25,841 nt of DNA. It comes from a virus. The stretch's first letter is position 1; each line of letters opens with the position of its first letter. The translations under genes were made by a program, and so were the position numbers. Below, piece after piece: positions 6,449 to 14,743 of the stretch. The stretch lies in the IMG/VR virus record IMGVR_UViG_3300046011_008405, positions 1 to 25,841 of that record; one strand, 5' to 3'. Below the pieces are notes generated by a model, which did not search any database, had not been told where the DNA came from, and saw only the letters and a list, made by a program, of their open reading frames with translations.

Positions 6449-7752
6449 TAGTTACTAAATTTACCTGATGCTACTACTTCAAATGTTGTATCTAAACCAA
6501 ATCCTAATTGTGAATTATTAAGAGTTAAAATTACATCTGTACCAGATTGTACAAGTGAAACTATAGCACTACTTTCTACATACTGTCCATTTATATAAAT
6601 TGAAAAATTACTAGCTGAAGTTACAGGTAATGAACCTGGGGCTGGTTCTATCACAGCATTAGGGAAGGTAGCAGTTGAAATTGTACCATTGTTAGTTGTT
6701 AAAGAAGAGTTAGCCGCTTTAACATTATTTAATGCTAAGTAATCTAATACTTCTTGTGATGTACCTCCACCTCCACCACTTACTACAGTTACATTATCAA
6801 AGAAAGTAGCTGGTATTTTCTTCATTGAACCACGTTTAGCAGATGTTGATAACATTTCTGATGTAGTGTCTGTTTCTAATGTGAATGTTACTTTAGAAAT
6901 TGAAGGTAATTTCTTTAATGCTGTAACATCTTTTTGAACAACATCAGGAATTATATATCCATTTAATTTAATATTAAATGTACTTCTAACTATACGGTCT
7001 TGGTCTGTAGATAATTCAGTCACTGAGTTAAATGTATCAATTGCTGCTTTGAATTTAAAACGACTAGGATCACCCCAATATGAATCTGAAGAGTAGTTTA
7101 TGGCCTCTATAATTTTATTCATTTGATCCATATAATAAGTCATAACCATACACTCATAAGTTATAGTGACATAGTCAGGAACTACATTAGCATAGTATTC
7201 TCTCTCAGGAACACGATTTGTTAATACATTAAAATTACTATAGAAATTTTTAGGTGAATATTGTTTTCTCCAACTTACATATAAGTTAGGAAAATTAGCA
7301 TCTAATTTATTTGCTACAGTTCTATTTTTAGCAATATCATTTCTCTTAATCATTATAAGAGGTAACATTACTTTGTTTAGTTTATCTCTATAATAACCAT
7401 CTTTTTGAACTGATTTCCAACGTTCAGGTGAACCATAGATTACAGGTACTTCTATTCTATTTCCATTTTGTATAACAAAAGGTCTAATAACATTTTGAAA
7501 ATAATAAAATACAGCATTATCAATGTCTTCAATACCAACAGTAAAAGGTTTAACTGTATCACCAGTAAAACTTTGTTTTAATGCTCTATTAAAGTCAATA
7601 CCTGTAGCCTGTTCATTAGAGTTTTTGTTAATATTAATGTTGTTAGGATTACCTGTAGGCTGAAATCCTACCCCTCCCTCAGGTAGTGGGGTTTGAAGAT
7701 CTTCTGAGATCTTTCTTTGTGATTTAGGTATTGGTTTTCTTCCGTTTGCCAT
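6448..7752 (-). CDS. gp15: gp15-like tail sheath stabiliser / tail completion protein
   Basis: The central part (about residues 75-275) resembles T4 gp15, which forms the ring terminating the contractile tail and joining it to the head. Visible matches are FYYFQNVIRPF followed by VPVIYGSPERW (102-112), a MTYYMDQMNKIIEAI region (205-217, compare the T4 'RYEDDMFQIVEQI' region) and STFNIKLNGYIIPDV (257-271, compare 'FEVNGWMYPPV'). At 434 aa it is much longer than T4 gp15 (about 270 aa). The extra length is a polar N-terminal arm with an Asn-rich stretch and a C-terminal domain after a Gly-rich linker near residue 330 (SGGGGGTS), which may be an Ig-like or fibre-docking addition. It is coupled by one-base overlaps on both sides and directly follows gp13- and gp14-like genes, as in T4. 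Confidence 0.8.
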   Translation of the reverse strand: MANGRKPIPKSQRKISEDLQTPLPEGGVGFQPTGNPNNININKNSNEQATGIDFNRALKQSFTGDTVKPFTVGIEDIDNAVFYYFQNVIRPFVIQNGNRIEVPVIYGSPERWKSVQKDGYYRDKLNKVMLPLIMIKRNDIAKNRTVANKLDANFPNLYVSWRKQYSPKNFYSNFNVLTNRVPEREYYANVVPDYVTITYECMVMTYYMDQMNKIIEAINYSSDSYWGDPSRFKFKAAIDTFNSVTELSTDQDRIVRSTFNIKLNGYIIPDVVQKDVTALKKLPSISKVTFTLETDTTSEMLSTSAKRGSMKKIPATFFDNVTVVSGGGGGTSQEVLDYLALNNVKAANSSLTTNNGTISTATFPNAVIEPAPGSLPVTSASNFSIYINGQYVESSAIVSLVQSGTDVILTLNNSQLGFGLDTTFEVVASGKFSN

Positions 7753-8261
7753 TACATTCTTTCTTTAGTTATACCTACTTTATCAGCTGGAACTACATGT
7801 GTTTTAGCTATAATTGAAACATCATAACCAAAATTACCTAATCCTGGATTTAATGGATTAGTTTCATTTGGATAATCTGGATTTTTACCTGTAAAGTATT
7901 GGTTTTCAATTAAGCTATTTATTTCATAATAACTTTCTTGATATAAGATGATATCACCAACTTCAGGTACTAATTTAGCATCTACTAAGTCATCTTTTAA
8001 AAAAGCAAATTGTATTTGCCAATTAAGATCAACACCATAAGGTGCATCAGCATATTGTTGATCAACACGATTAATTAAACAATTTACAAGTAAAGGACCA
8101 TCATAGTATTTTTCACCTGATGCTTCACCATAAATGTTTACAATGGTTTCATTTAATTTAAACTTATAAAATGAACATTGTTGAGTAATAATGTCATTCA
8201 ACAATTCTCTATTTATATGCCTAAACGCTGATATATCTCGTGATGAACCAAATATTGCCAT
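7752..8261 (-). CDS. gp14: gp14-like neck / head completion protein
   Basis: A 169-aa protein beginning MAIFGSSRDISAFRHIN, with NRELLNDIITQQCSFYK and a NIYGEASGEKYYDG segment typical of gp14-type neck proteins, which with gp13 close the filled head and receive the tail. The middle (LNWQIQFAFLKDDLVD) and EVGDIILYQESYYEINSL look like a beta-rich fold. It is shorter than T4 gp14 (about 256 aa). Its position between gp13-like and gp15-like genes, with one-base overlaps on both sides, supports the call. Assignment rests on motif resemblance and gene order. Confidence 0.75.
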   Translation of the reverse strand: MAIFGSSRDISAFRHINRELLNDIITQQCSFYKFKLNETIVNIYGEASGEKYYDGPLLVNCLINRVDQQYADAPYGVDLNWQIQFAFLKDDLVDAKLVPEVGDIILYQESYYEINSLIENQYFTGKNPDYPNETNPLNPGLGNFGYDVSIIAKTHVVPADKVGITKERM

Positions 8262-9400
8262 TAGTATATATAAATTGGAAGTGGTACTTGACTCATTTCT
8301 TTTTGTCTATAATCTGCTTCAAGTGAACGTGCTTCTAAAAGTTTAGTTCTTGAAGTTTCATCAAAATATGCTCTTAATCTTTCAATTAAAGCGGCTTTAT
8401 CAGTTGATGCTGAGGCTAATAAATCTGCTTGATTTAAAGTTACTTCAGCATTAGGTATAGGAACTTGAGTATACTTTCCACGAATATATCCTAATATTTC
8501 TTTACATAAAGCTAAAGTATATTCATATATCCATTGACGTCCAATTGAATTTATTTGAGCATAAGTTGGATTGGTGAATGGAACATTTGATACATTACTA
8601 ATAACATTAGAATTAACATCAAAACTACTGTTTAATCTTTCTTCTTTAGTAATGTACTGAATGCTTAAGTTTCTATCTATTTTAGGTATAGGAAATATTC
8701 TTAATTGATTATTAGTTATTTCAAAACTAAATTGTGATTTACGAATTTGATCGTTAAATTCAATTGCTTGAATCTTTTGTAAATCATAATTAATAGGCAT
8801 CAATAAGAAGTTAATAGCAGGTGAATAATTACCCCAACCAAAATTATCTAATAATTGTTGCATACCAGTACCTGTACCAGCATATGGGTCAAAATATCTT
8901 ACAATAGCAGGATCTGATTCGTAAAATATTTTTTTAACTTCTAAACCTCCAGTAATATTATTTTGTGCAGCCCAAGCATTTAAATCATAATCTTGAACAC
9001 TAGCAGTCATAGGTAATAAACCTCTTTTCCAAGTAACATTACCTCCAACACCTGATTCTTCACCATATTGTTCTGATATTCTAACTATAGTAGCAAATGA
9101 AGGTGTTATTAAAGCATTATTAACATTTATGTTAGTAGATGCTCCTTCAAATGTTAAATAATCTTGTTTTACTTTATAAGCGTATAACTCATTACCATAA
9201 GTAGTAATTGCTTCTTCAAAAGCGGCATATATATTGATAGCTTGAAGTTCAACTTCCATAATAGGATAACCTAGTCTACGAGTAACAAAAACCGCTACTT
9301 TATCAGCTTCTGTTTGAAATTGATAATCATTATCATAGAATCCGAAGGGTGTTGAACCTGGTGTAAATGATGATGAACCTGGCCAAATAGGTATATTCAT
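8261..9400 (-). CDS. gp13: gp13-like neck protein
   Basis: A 379-aa protein with an N-terminal arm (WPGSSSFTPGSTPFGFYDND), then ADKVAVFVTRRLGYPIMEVE and a helical stretch (QAINIYAAFEEAITTYGNEL). A central section contains VKKIFYESDPAIVRYFDP, and the C-terminal part is helical (YTLALCKEILGYIRGKY, then LIERLRAYFDETSR). This resembles the gp13-like neck proteins of T4-related phages, which bind the portal vertex after packaging. It is followed by gp14- and gp15-like genes, reproducing the T4 13-14-15 order. A strong promoter-like motif lies 17 bases before the ATG, so it probably opens the neck operon. Moderately confident in the exact gp number. Confidence 0.72.
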   Translation of the reverse strand: MNIPIWPGSSSFTPGSTPFGFYDNDYQFQTEADKVAVFVTRRLGYPIMEVELQAINIYAAFEEAITTYGNELYAYKVKQDYLTFEGASTNINVNNALITPSFATIVRISEQYGEESGVGGNVTWKRGLLPMTASVQDYDLNAWAAQNNITGGLEVKKIFYESDPAIVRYFDPYAGTGTGMQQLLDNFGWGNYSPAINFLLMPINYDLQKIQAIEFNDQIRKSQFSFEITNNQLRIFPIPKIDRNLSIQYITKEERLNSSFDVNSNVISNVSNVPFTNPTYAQINSIGRQWIYEYTLALCKEILGYIRGKYTQVPIPNAEVTLNQADLLASASTDKAALIERLRAYFDETSRTKLLEARSLEADYRQKEMSQVPLPIYIY

Positions 9401-9416
9401 TGCTTAAACGTTTATT

Positions 9417-9424
9417 ATAAATAT
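9417..9424 (-). promoter_or_regulatory. Promoter-like motif for the neck operon
   Basis: The coding strand reads ATATTTATAATAAA, ending about 11 bases before the gp13-like ATG at 9400. It lies in the 31-base gap after the glycine-rich gene. Confidence 0.62.
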
Positions 9425-9431
9425 ATGTTTA

Positions 9432-10454
9432 TTATAACTTAGTTATAATAACATAACCATGTCCTTGATTAATATTACTTGAGCCAGTAACAAATGAACC
9501 TGTATAGAAGGTACCACCACCTCCACCATATGAACTATTAGATTGACCTGAGTTTCCACCAGCTCCACCACCAGAATATCCGCCACCACCACCTGCCCAA
9601 CCAATTACATTAGGGTCAGTACTTGCATCACCATCTACTGCTCCTCCTCCACCACCAAAACCACCTACAACTCCATTAATATTTGATGTTGAACCAGTAG
9701 TACCTCCTAACCAATTTCCTACTCTAGATAATCCTTGACCTCCGTTTGCTGCTGAACCTGATGAATTTACACCTGCTCCTGGAGCGCCATATAATACATT
9801 TCTGTTACTTCTAAATCCACCACTACCATTGAATCCTCCTGAACCTGAAAATCCACTACCTATATTTACTGTTGAACCAGATGTTGTGTTAAATTTACCA
9901 CTAGCTGTAGCTTGATTTGAAAATAAATTTGCTGCTGCTCCAGCTGCTCCTCCACCACCACCTACAGCTAAATAGTATGTTATAGAAGCACTATCATAAA
10001 CAAATGTACCACCACCACCTGATGCTCCATTAAATGTAGATGCTCCTGAACCTGTGAATCTATTTCCTCCACGTTGCCCTACTACTATTAATACTTTTTG
10101 ATTTTGAGTTAATGATATATCTGTAGTTACTGATGCTCCAAAACCACCACTAAAATTTAATGTTGGACTGTTTCCACCTGCTGCTCCAGCAGCTGTTATT
10201 CTATATGTTGCTGTTTGAGGAACAGTCCATTCTTGAATACCTTGAATTGAGGCTGAAAAATAAAGTGAGGATGTTACCCAAGAAGCAGTTGTAGCATATG
10301 AAGCTGTTAATTGAGCATATGTAGGACCTGTTCTACCAGTTGCTCCAGCGTTTGTAAATGTAAATGTTGTAAAATCATATAAAGAAGAAGTATCTGGAGG
10401 TGATACTGGTGAAGGTGTACTTTGAGCAAAAAGACCAAATATAGGATAGATCAT
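9432..10454 (-). CDS. Glycine-rich adhesin-like tail protein, 340 aa
   Basis: After a short N-terminal region and FTFTNAGATGRTGPTYAQLT (about residues 30-50), the protein has EWTVPQTATYRITAAGAAGG (about 115-134) and then a long region of glycine runs. The glycine tracts include VGGGGGAAG, GGFGGGGG, AGGGGGYSGGGAGG and SSYGGGGGTFY. Glycine-rich domains of this kind occur in phage adhesins; the S16 gp38 tip folds into packed polyglycine-II helices. Here it is likely the receptor-binding tip or a surface-exposed decoration. Its ATG overlaps the stop of the 471-aa fibre by four bases (ATGA), implying coordinated production with that fibre. The tip role is inference. Confidence 0.8.
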   Translation of the reverse strand: MIYPIFGLFAQSTPSPVSPPDTSSLYDFTTFTFTNAGATGRTGPTYAQLTASYATTASWVTSSLYFSASIQGIQEWTVPQTATYRITAAGAAGGNSPTLNFSGGFGASVTTDISLTQNQKVLIVVGQRGGNRFTGSGASTFNGASGGGGTFVYDSASITYYLAVGGGGGAAGAAANLFSNQATASGKFNTTSGSTVNIGSGFSGSGGFNGSGGFRSNRNVLYGAPGAGVNSSGSAANGGQGLSRVGNWLGGTTGSTSNINGVVGGFGGGGGAVDGDASTDPNVIGWAGGGGGYSGGGAGGNSGQSNSSYGGGGGTFYTGSFVTGSSNINQGHGYVIITKL

Positions 10455-11866
10455 ATTAAATTCTTCACACTTACTAAGTATAAATTACTACTATCAAATG
10501 ATACAAAAGTTAAAATATCAGTTCCAGTTGTTGTTGTAGGAGTGTAAGCTGATCCACTTGGTTGTTTAACAGTAGATGGAAAACTTACTGTAGCTGAACC
10601 TGTAGTAGACAACTGTAATACACTTGATTGACCTGGTTTTATATTTGATGGATTAATGTATGTGTTAGAACCAGACACTAATTGTAATGTAAAGAAATTA
10701 CCTAAGTTTAAGTTTAAAGAAGCTGTATTTGAAGCTATACTTAGTGTTGTAACATTACCTTGAGTTGAACCTGTTATAATAATACTTTGACTTAGATTAT
10801 TAATATAAGATGCTGTTAAAGAAAAAGATGCACTTGTACTATTATTAGCCCAACTTGAAGTTCCAAATAATGATCCTGTTATACCTCCATTTACTTCTAA
10901 TGATCCTGTTATTTCAACTGTAGAATCATGAGCATATATTAAGTTTGATCTGTTACTATTATCAGTACCATTACCTACAATAAAAGCAGATTGTACGGGT
11001 GATACAAAATTATATTGACCCGTTACGTGTTGTCTATCACCTAATGCTATTGTTTGATAACCCTCCGCATGTGAATAAGATCCTGACGCTATTGTTTCTT
11101 GGCCTTCAGCGTGTGAGTAGTCTCCTTTTGCTTGGGTAAAATCTCCTTCAGCATGCGAGTAGTTTCCTATTGCTTTAGTAATACTTCCTTCAGCATGTGA
11201 ATATTCTCCTGTTGCTATATTCCCTTCTAATCCCTGTAATAAAGAACCTGTTATTGTTTGATTACCGTTAAAATTATTAGAGCCTGTAGTTGCAAGTGAG
11301 GCTGATTTTGCTGTAAAGATTGGATCTGTTTCTTGATAATATGAAGCAGTAGCTGCTGTTCCGAATAATGATCCTGTAAATGCACCTGTAAATGATCCAG
11401 TAAATGATCCTGTATTGTAAGATGATGTAAATGTGTTTATACTTGAAGTATATGCGTTAAAGCTTGAAGTTAATACAAATGTTCCAGATACTGCTGTAAA
11501 GACAGGGTCAGTTTCTTTATAGTATGAGGATGTTATAGTTTGTGAAGCACTTTGAGCCCAAGATGAAGTACCAAATAAAGATCCTGTAAACCCTGTTGTT
11601 GATGTTATTGAACCTGTTATTATTTGATCGCCAATGAAGGTGTTTGAACCTGTAGTTGCAAATGAACTTGTATTTATTCCTCCACCAGCTGCTCCTGTTG
11701 TTCCTTGAGGTCCAGGAGTTGCTACTGTAACTATATTAGTAGTAGATTGTGTTACATTAATTAATGTATTACAAAAGCTACTTGATACTGTTATTGAGTT
11801 ATTATTATTACCAACATTAACAGTATTAGTTGATGAACTAATTATAATTTGGTTAGGTATAGCCAT
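10451..11866 (-). CDS. Tail-fibre protein with SHAEG head repeats, 471 aa
   Basis: The N-terminal region is Ser/Thr/Asn-rich with a short collagen-like segment (TPGPQGTTGAAGGG, near residue 50). It is followed by GSLFGTSSWAQSA and two copies of a YYxETDPxFTA motif (near 118 and 179). SHAEG repeats (about 217-280) lead into TGQYNFVSP and IVGNGTDNSNRSN, the same module order as in the 1321-aa fibre. The C-terminus has NPSNIKPGQSS, then TVSFPSTVKQPSGSAYTP and a final LYLVSVKNLI, which looks like a compact terminal domain. These features indicate a trimeric fibre or spike. It is linked by a one-base overlap to the 135-aa gene before it and by four bases to the glycine-rich gene after it. Which of these proteins contacts the host cannot be told from sequence. 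Confidence 0.88.
   Translation of the reverse strand: MAIPNQIIISSSTNTVNVGNNNNSITVSSSFCNTLINVTQSTTNIVTVATPGPQGTTGAAGGGINTSSFATTGSNTFIGDQIITGSITSTTGFTGSLFGTSSWAQSASQTITSSYYKETDPVFTAVSGTFVLTSSFNAYTSSINTFTSSYNTGSFTGSFTGAFTGSLFGTAATASYYQETDPIFTAKSASLATTGSNNFNGNQTITGSLLQGLEGNIATGEYSHAEGSITKAIGNYSHAEGDFTQAKGDYSHAEGQETIASGSYSHAEGYQTIALGDRQHVTGQYNFVSPVQSAFIVGNGTDNSNRSNLIYAHDSTVEITGSLEVNGGITGSLFGTSSWANNSTSASFSLTASYINNLSQSIIITGSTQGNVTTLSIASNTASLNLNLGNFFTLQLVSGSNTYINPSNIKPGQSSVLQLSTTGSATVSFPSTVKQPSGSAYTPTTTTGTDILTFVSFDSSNLYLVSVKNLI
11030..11225 (-). repeat. SHAEG 14-residue repeat array in the 471-aa fibre
   Basis: Four clear YSHAEG copies occur at about 42-bp spacing, with variable T-x-A-x-G linkers between, plus a degenerate RQHVTG copy at the end. 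The repeat is the same family as the array at 3540-3800 but the DNA has diverged. Confidence 0.85.
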
Positions 11867-12273
11867 TAATATGTTACTTGTTTAGAAAGATTAACTCTAC
11901 CTTCTAATATTCTTGTTCTAATACTTCCTGAGGTTATTTCTAAATCGTAATAAGCTTGGTCAGTGAATGATAATCTTTCAGTAGCAGCATATCCAGCATA
12001 TATTCCTATACTACCTGACGTAGTAGGTTTTGTTTGATTACTACCTTCAAAACATAAAAATACACTAGAACTAGTTTTATCAGGTGTAGTATCAATTAAA
12101 CTAGAAGTAAATGTTAAATAAGTAGTACCACTACCACTATAATTTGAGCGTATTTGCATTGCTCCTGTATATCCTGTTAAATCAATAGGATTACCACTTG
12201 AATCTTTATATTGGATTTCAAAATCTAAAGTAGCACCTTGCTCTATTGTGAATGAATATTTTCCAGCTGACAT
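11866..12273 (-). CDS. Small virion structural protein, 135 aa
   Basis: The protein begins MSAGKYSFTIEQGATLDFEI and continues with PIDLTGYTGAMQIRSNY and a beta-rich middle, ending YDLEITSGSIRTRILEGRVN. The pattern 'QGATxxxxIxYxDxxxxPIDLTGYxAxMQIR' is characteristic of small beta-sandwich virion proteins common in marine T4-like phages. Its exact place is unsettled; baseplate, fibre base or head decoration are all possible. It overlaps the 471-aa fibre start by one base, favouring a partner of that fibre. The promoter-like motif is almost abutting its ATG, with TATAAT then AAAA before ATG, so its mRNA could be leaderless. Confidence 0.8.
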   Translation of the reverse strand: MSAGKYSFTIEQGATLDFEIQYKDSSGNPIDLTGYTGAMQIRSNYSGSGTTYLTFTSSLIDTTPDKTSSSVFLCFEGSNQTKPTTSGSIGIYAGYAATERLSFTDQAYYDLEITSGSIRTRILEGRVNLSKQVTY

Positions 12274-12280
12274 TTTTATT

Positions 12281-12288
12281 ATAAATAT
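12281..12288 (-). promoter_or_regulatory. Promoter-like motif abutting the 135-aa gene
   Basis: The coding strand reads ATATTTATAATAAAA and then ATG. If this is a promoter, transcription would start at or inside the start codon region. Confidence 0.58.
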
Positions 12289-12297
12289 TTATATTTA

Positions 12298-12966
12298 TTA
12301 TTTTCCGTATTCAATTTCTAATATTTTACCTACTAAGTCTGAGCGGTGATTTTCTTTTAATTTAACCCATTTTATTTCCTCTAATCTTTTAGATAATTCA
12401 ATAGCATAGGTTAAACCATTCATTTGTCCATCAGGTGTTTTGATATCTGACTGTTCATTATCACCATTTATAACAATTTTACCGTTTTTACCTAAACGAG
12501 TTAATATGGCTAACATTTCACCTTTAGTAAGATTTTGTGCTTCTTCAACAATTAAAATGTCATCTACTGTTTTACCACGAATAAATTGAACTGGGGTAGC
12601 TTTAACTTTACCTTGTTCAATTAGTTTAGTTACTTCATTTTTATCAGTGCAGCATTTGTTTAGATTTTCAACTAGAGCTTCCATATAAGGATCAAATTTC
12701 TCATTTAACGCTCCTGGCAAATATCCTAAACTTTTACCTACTTCAACAGCAGCGCGAGTATTGTATATACAATCTATTTGTTTTTTCTTTAAGAAATCTA
12801 ACGCTGCGTTAGCACATACTAATGATTTACCTGAACCTGCTCTACCAGTAATTATTACTATTTGGTTTTCAATTATTAAACGTTTGGCTTCTTTTTGTTC
12901 TTCATTTAATTGAACCGCATTGATTGCTTTGATATCACTTTTACGTTCACGATTTGGCTCCTTCAT
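12298..12966 (-). CDS. phoH: PhoH-like P-loop ATPase
   Basis: A 222-aa ATPase of the PhoH family. Residues 41-48 form the Walker A loop (GRAGSGKS). The Walker B region is ILIVEEAQN (138-145 region), with Glu where the family usually has Asp-Glu-Ala-Gln-Asn. GDNEQSD (168-174) and a final NHRSD (206-210) match the sensor and arginine motifs of superfamily 1-type ATPases. PhoH genes are common in marine phages, including cyanophages, and their role (phosphate response or RNA metabolism) is not settled. It sits between the capsid terminator and the fibre/neck block and carries its own promoter-like motif, so it may be transcribed independently of the capsid cassette. The family call is strong. 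Confidence 0.93.
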   Translation of the reverse strand: MKEPNRERKSDIKAINAVQLNEEQKEAKRLIIENQIVIITGRAGSGKSLVCANAALDFLKKKQIDCIYNTRAAVEVGKSLGYLPGALNEKFDPYMEALVENLNKCCTDKNEVTKLIEQGKVKATPVQFIRGKTVDDILIVEEAQNLTKGEMLAILTRLGKNGKIVINGDNEQSDIKTPDGQMNGLTYAIELSKRLEEIKWVKLKENHRSDLVGKILEIEYGK

Positions 12967-12983
12967 AATAACAAATATTTGAT

Positions 12984-12991
12984 ATAAATAT
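12984..12991 (-). promoter_or_regulatory. Promoter-like motif for phoH
   Basis: The coding strand reads AATATTTATATCAAAT, ending about 12-17 bases before the phoH ATG. It lies immediately after the U-tract of the capsid gene terminator. Confidence 0.5.
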
Positions 12992-12992
12992 T

Positions 12993-13022
12993 AAAAAGAA
13001 AGCCCGAGTGTAATACTCGGGC
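12993..13022 (-). terminator. Intrinsic terminator after the major capsid gene
   Basis: A perfect 8-bp stem, GCCCGAGT (13022-13015) with ACTCGGGC (13009-13002), has a 5-base loop. In the minus-strand transcript it is followed by UUUCUUUUU. It lies 23 bases past the capsid gene stop. This is one of only two convincing intrinsic terminators in the window. Confidence 0.92.
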
Positions 13023-13045
13023 TTCTTATTTACTCTAAATTAATA

Positions 13046-14710
13046 TTAGAGAGTGTTTAATCCACTAACAAGGACTTTACCGTAGAATTCAGGACGAACC
13101 ATTTTCTTAGCGTAGCGAGTCAGTAAACCTTTACGTGGAGTGAAGGTATCTGGATCGTACACAAGCGGAGTCATGATCAATGGAATGTATGGAGCAAATA
13201 CAGCACCAGTTTCAAGGAATTGTTTTCCTTTGAAGCCCATTAAGATGGTATTTTCAGTCATGTATGGGTTTTTATAAACGTCATACTGATTGTTTAAGTT
13301 ACCAACTTTCTGAACACCAAATGCATAAGTCATCTGAGCAGCATCACCTTTAGAAGTTGTAGCAAATCCTGGGATTGATTCTAAAACAGTAGCAACTGTA
13401 GGAGAACATACTAAGAAATTTGCACCACCACGTAAAGTTTTCTGATGGATGATGTTAGATACTTTTTGTAATTTGGTACCTAAGGTTTGGAACCAACCAC
13501 CTTGAGTGTTATAGAAACCTAAGTTAGTTGTAGTTCCGTTTCCAGTAGCAGATGTGAAAGCAATGTTGTTAATTGCTGACCAGTATTCAGTAGCAGCTGA
13601 AGCGTTTTCAATCAACATATCTAAGATTTCTAAGTCAACCTCTAAAGAGATGTACTCACTCATGATACTAGTTAATTCAGCTTCTGCGTCTAATGCATGG
13701 TAAGCGTTTAAGTCTTGAGCGAACTCAGGTGTCCAAACGGCTTTCAACTTACGAGTTTTAGCAACGATTGGTTCTGATTTCATCTTAACGTTTACTTCAG
13801 GGATAGAGATTGGGTTGTTCAAGGTGTTTAAGCTTGTGTTTCCATCTTCGAAGTCACCACGTAATTGATCAGTTGGTTGTAATTGGTAAGAAGCAGTTAC
13901 GTTAGCAATAGTAGCTAATTGAGGTAACAAGTTACCAGTGATTAAGAACGAGCAAGAAGCTGGTAAACCACCAAATACTACACCTGGAGATGTAGTGAAA
14001 GCTTGTTGAGCATCTGTGTATTGAACTGAACCAGTTTTGATAACGAAAGCGCGTACACCATTGAAATCAGTAGTAGCTGGGAAATTAGCTAAAGTTACTT
14101 TTTTCCACTCGTTAGCTACAGCTGAAGCTGAGTAGTTAGCATCAAAATTAAAATCAGACCAAGAAGCAGTAGCTACAGTACCTGAGAAAATTGAAGAAGT
14201 GTTGTTGATAGAGTATGAGAATCTACCAGCACCATAAAGACCACCATTAGCAGCAGTGTTAGCACCAGGGTTAGTAACACCATACATAGATTCGGTTCCG
14301 TAGAAACCAGCACCAGTAGCAGCGTTGAAAGGAGCTTTAGTTGTACCATATTGGAAGTCTAAGAAAAACACTAGACCTGAAGGTAAGTTCATAGGTTGAA
14401 CGCTAACGAATTCTTTAGCAGCGATCTGTCCGAACACCTTACGTACTAATGGAAGAGCTACACCAGCCCATTGTTCACCAACACCAGCGGTAAAAGCAGC
14501 ACCTGCAGTACCAGCACCAGTTTGTGAAGATTCCATTACTAATTGTTTTGCTTGATTTTCAAGGATCATAGACATGTTGTTTTTGTCGGTTTCTGTTTTT
14601 AAACCTTCTAACAAACCGGTCTTGCTCCATTTAGCAGACAAGCGAGCTGCATCACTTTGAAGAGCTTTCCATGGGTTAGCACCTTCTAATAGAGTTTGAA
14701 TTGAGTTCAT
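13046..14710 (-). CDS. gp23: Major capsid protein, gp23-like
   Basis: A 554-aa HK97-fold major head protein of the T4 gp23 type. The N-terminal arm ends in QLVME at residue 60, close to where T4 gp23 is cut (after Glu65) by the prohead protease. Then come SSQTGAGTAGAAFTAGVG, LPLVRKVFGQIAAKE and VSVQPMNLPSGLVFFLDF; the T4 counterpart is 'CGVQPMNSPTGQVFALR'. The C-terminal part includes RGGANFLVCSP, LMTPLVYDPDTFTPRKG and RYAKKMVRPEFYGKVLVSG, typical of the family. Codons are visibly more GC-ending than those of neighbouring genes, as expected for a very highly expressed product. It lies 33 bases after the scaffold gene without its own promoter motif, so it is probably co-transcribed with scaffold and stops at the terminator just downstream. 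Confidence 0.96.
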   Translation of the reverse strand: MNSIQTLLEGANPWKALQSDAARLSAKWSKTGLLEGLKTETDKNNMSMILENQAKQLVMESSQTGAGTAGAAFTAGVGEQWAGVALPLVRKVFGQIAAKEFVSVQPMNLPSGLVFFLDFQYGTTKAPFNAATGAGFYGTESMYGVTNPGANTAANGGLYGAGRFSYSINNTSSIFSGTVATASWSDFNFDANYSASAVANEWKKVTLANFPATTDFNGVRAFVIKTGSVQYTDAQQAFTTSPGVVFGGLPASCSFLITGNLLPQLATIANVTASYQLQPTDQLRGDFEDGNTSLNTLNNPISIPEVNVKMKSEPIVAKTRKLKAVWTPEFAQDLNAYHALDAEAELTSIMSEYISLEVDLEILDMLIENASAATEYWSAINNIAFTSATGNGTTTNLGFYNTQGGWFQTLGTKLQKVSNIIHQKTLRGGANFLVCSPTVATVLESIPGFATTSKGDAAQMTYAFGVQKVGNLNNQYDVYKNPYMTENTILMGFKGKQFLETGAVFAPYIPLIMTPLVYDPDTFTPRKGLLTRYAKKMVRPEFYGKVLVSGLNTL

Positions 14711-14743
14711 GTTTGTTTAAATTAAAATTAAATTGTTAAAAAA

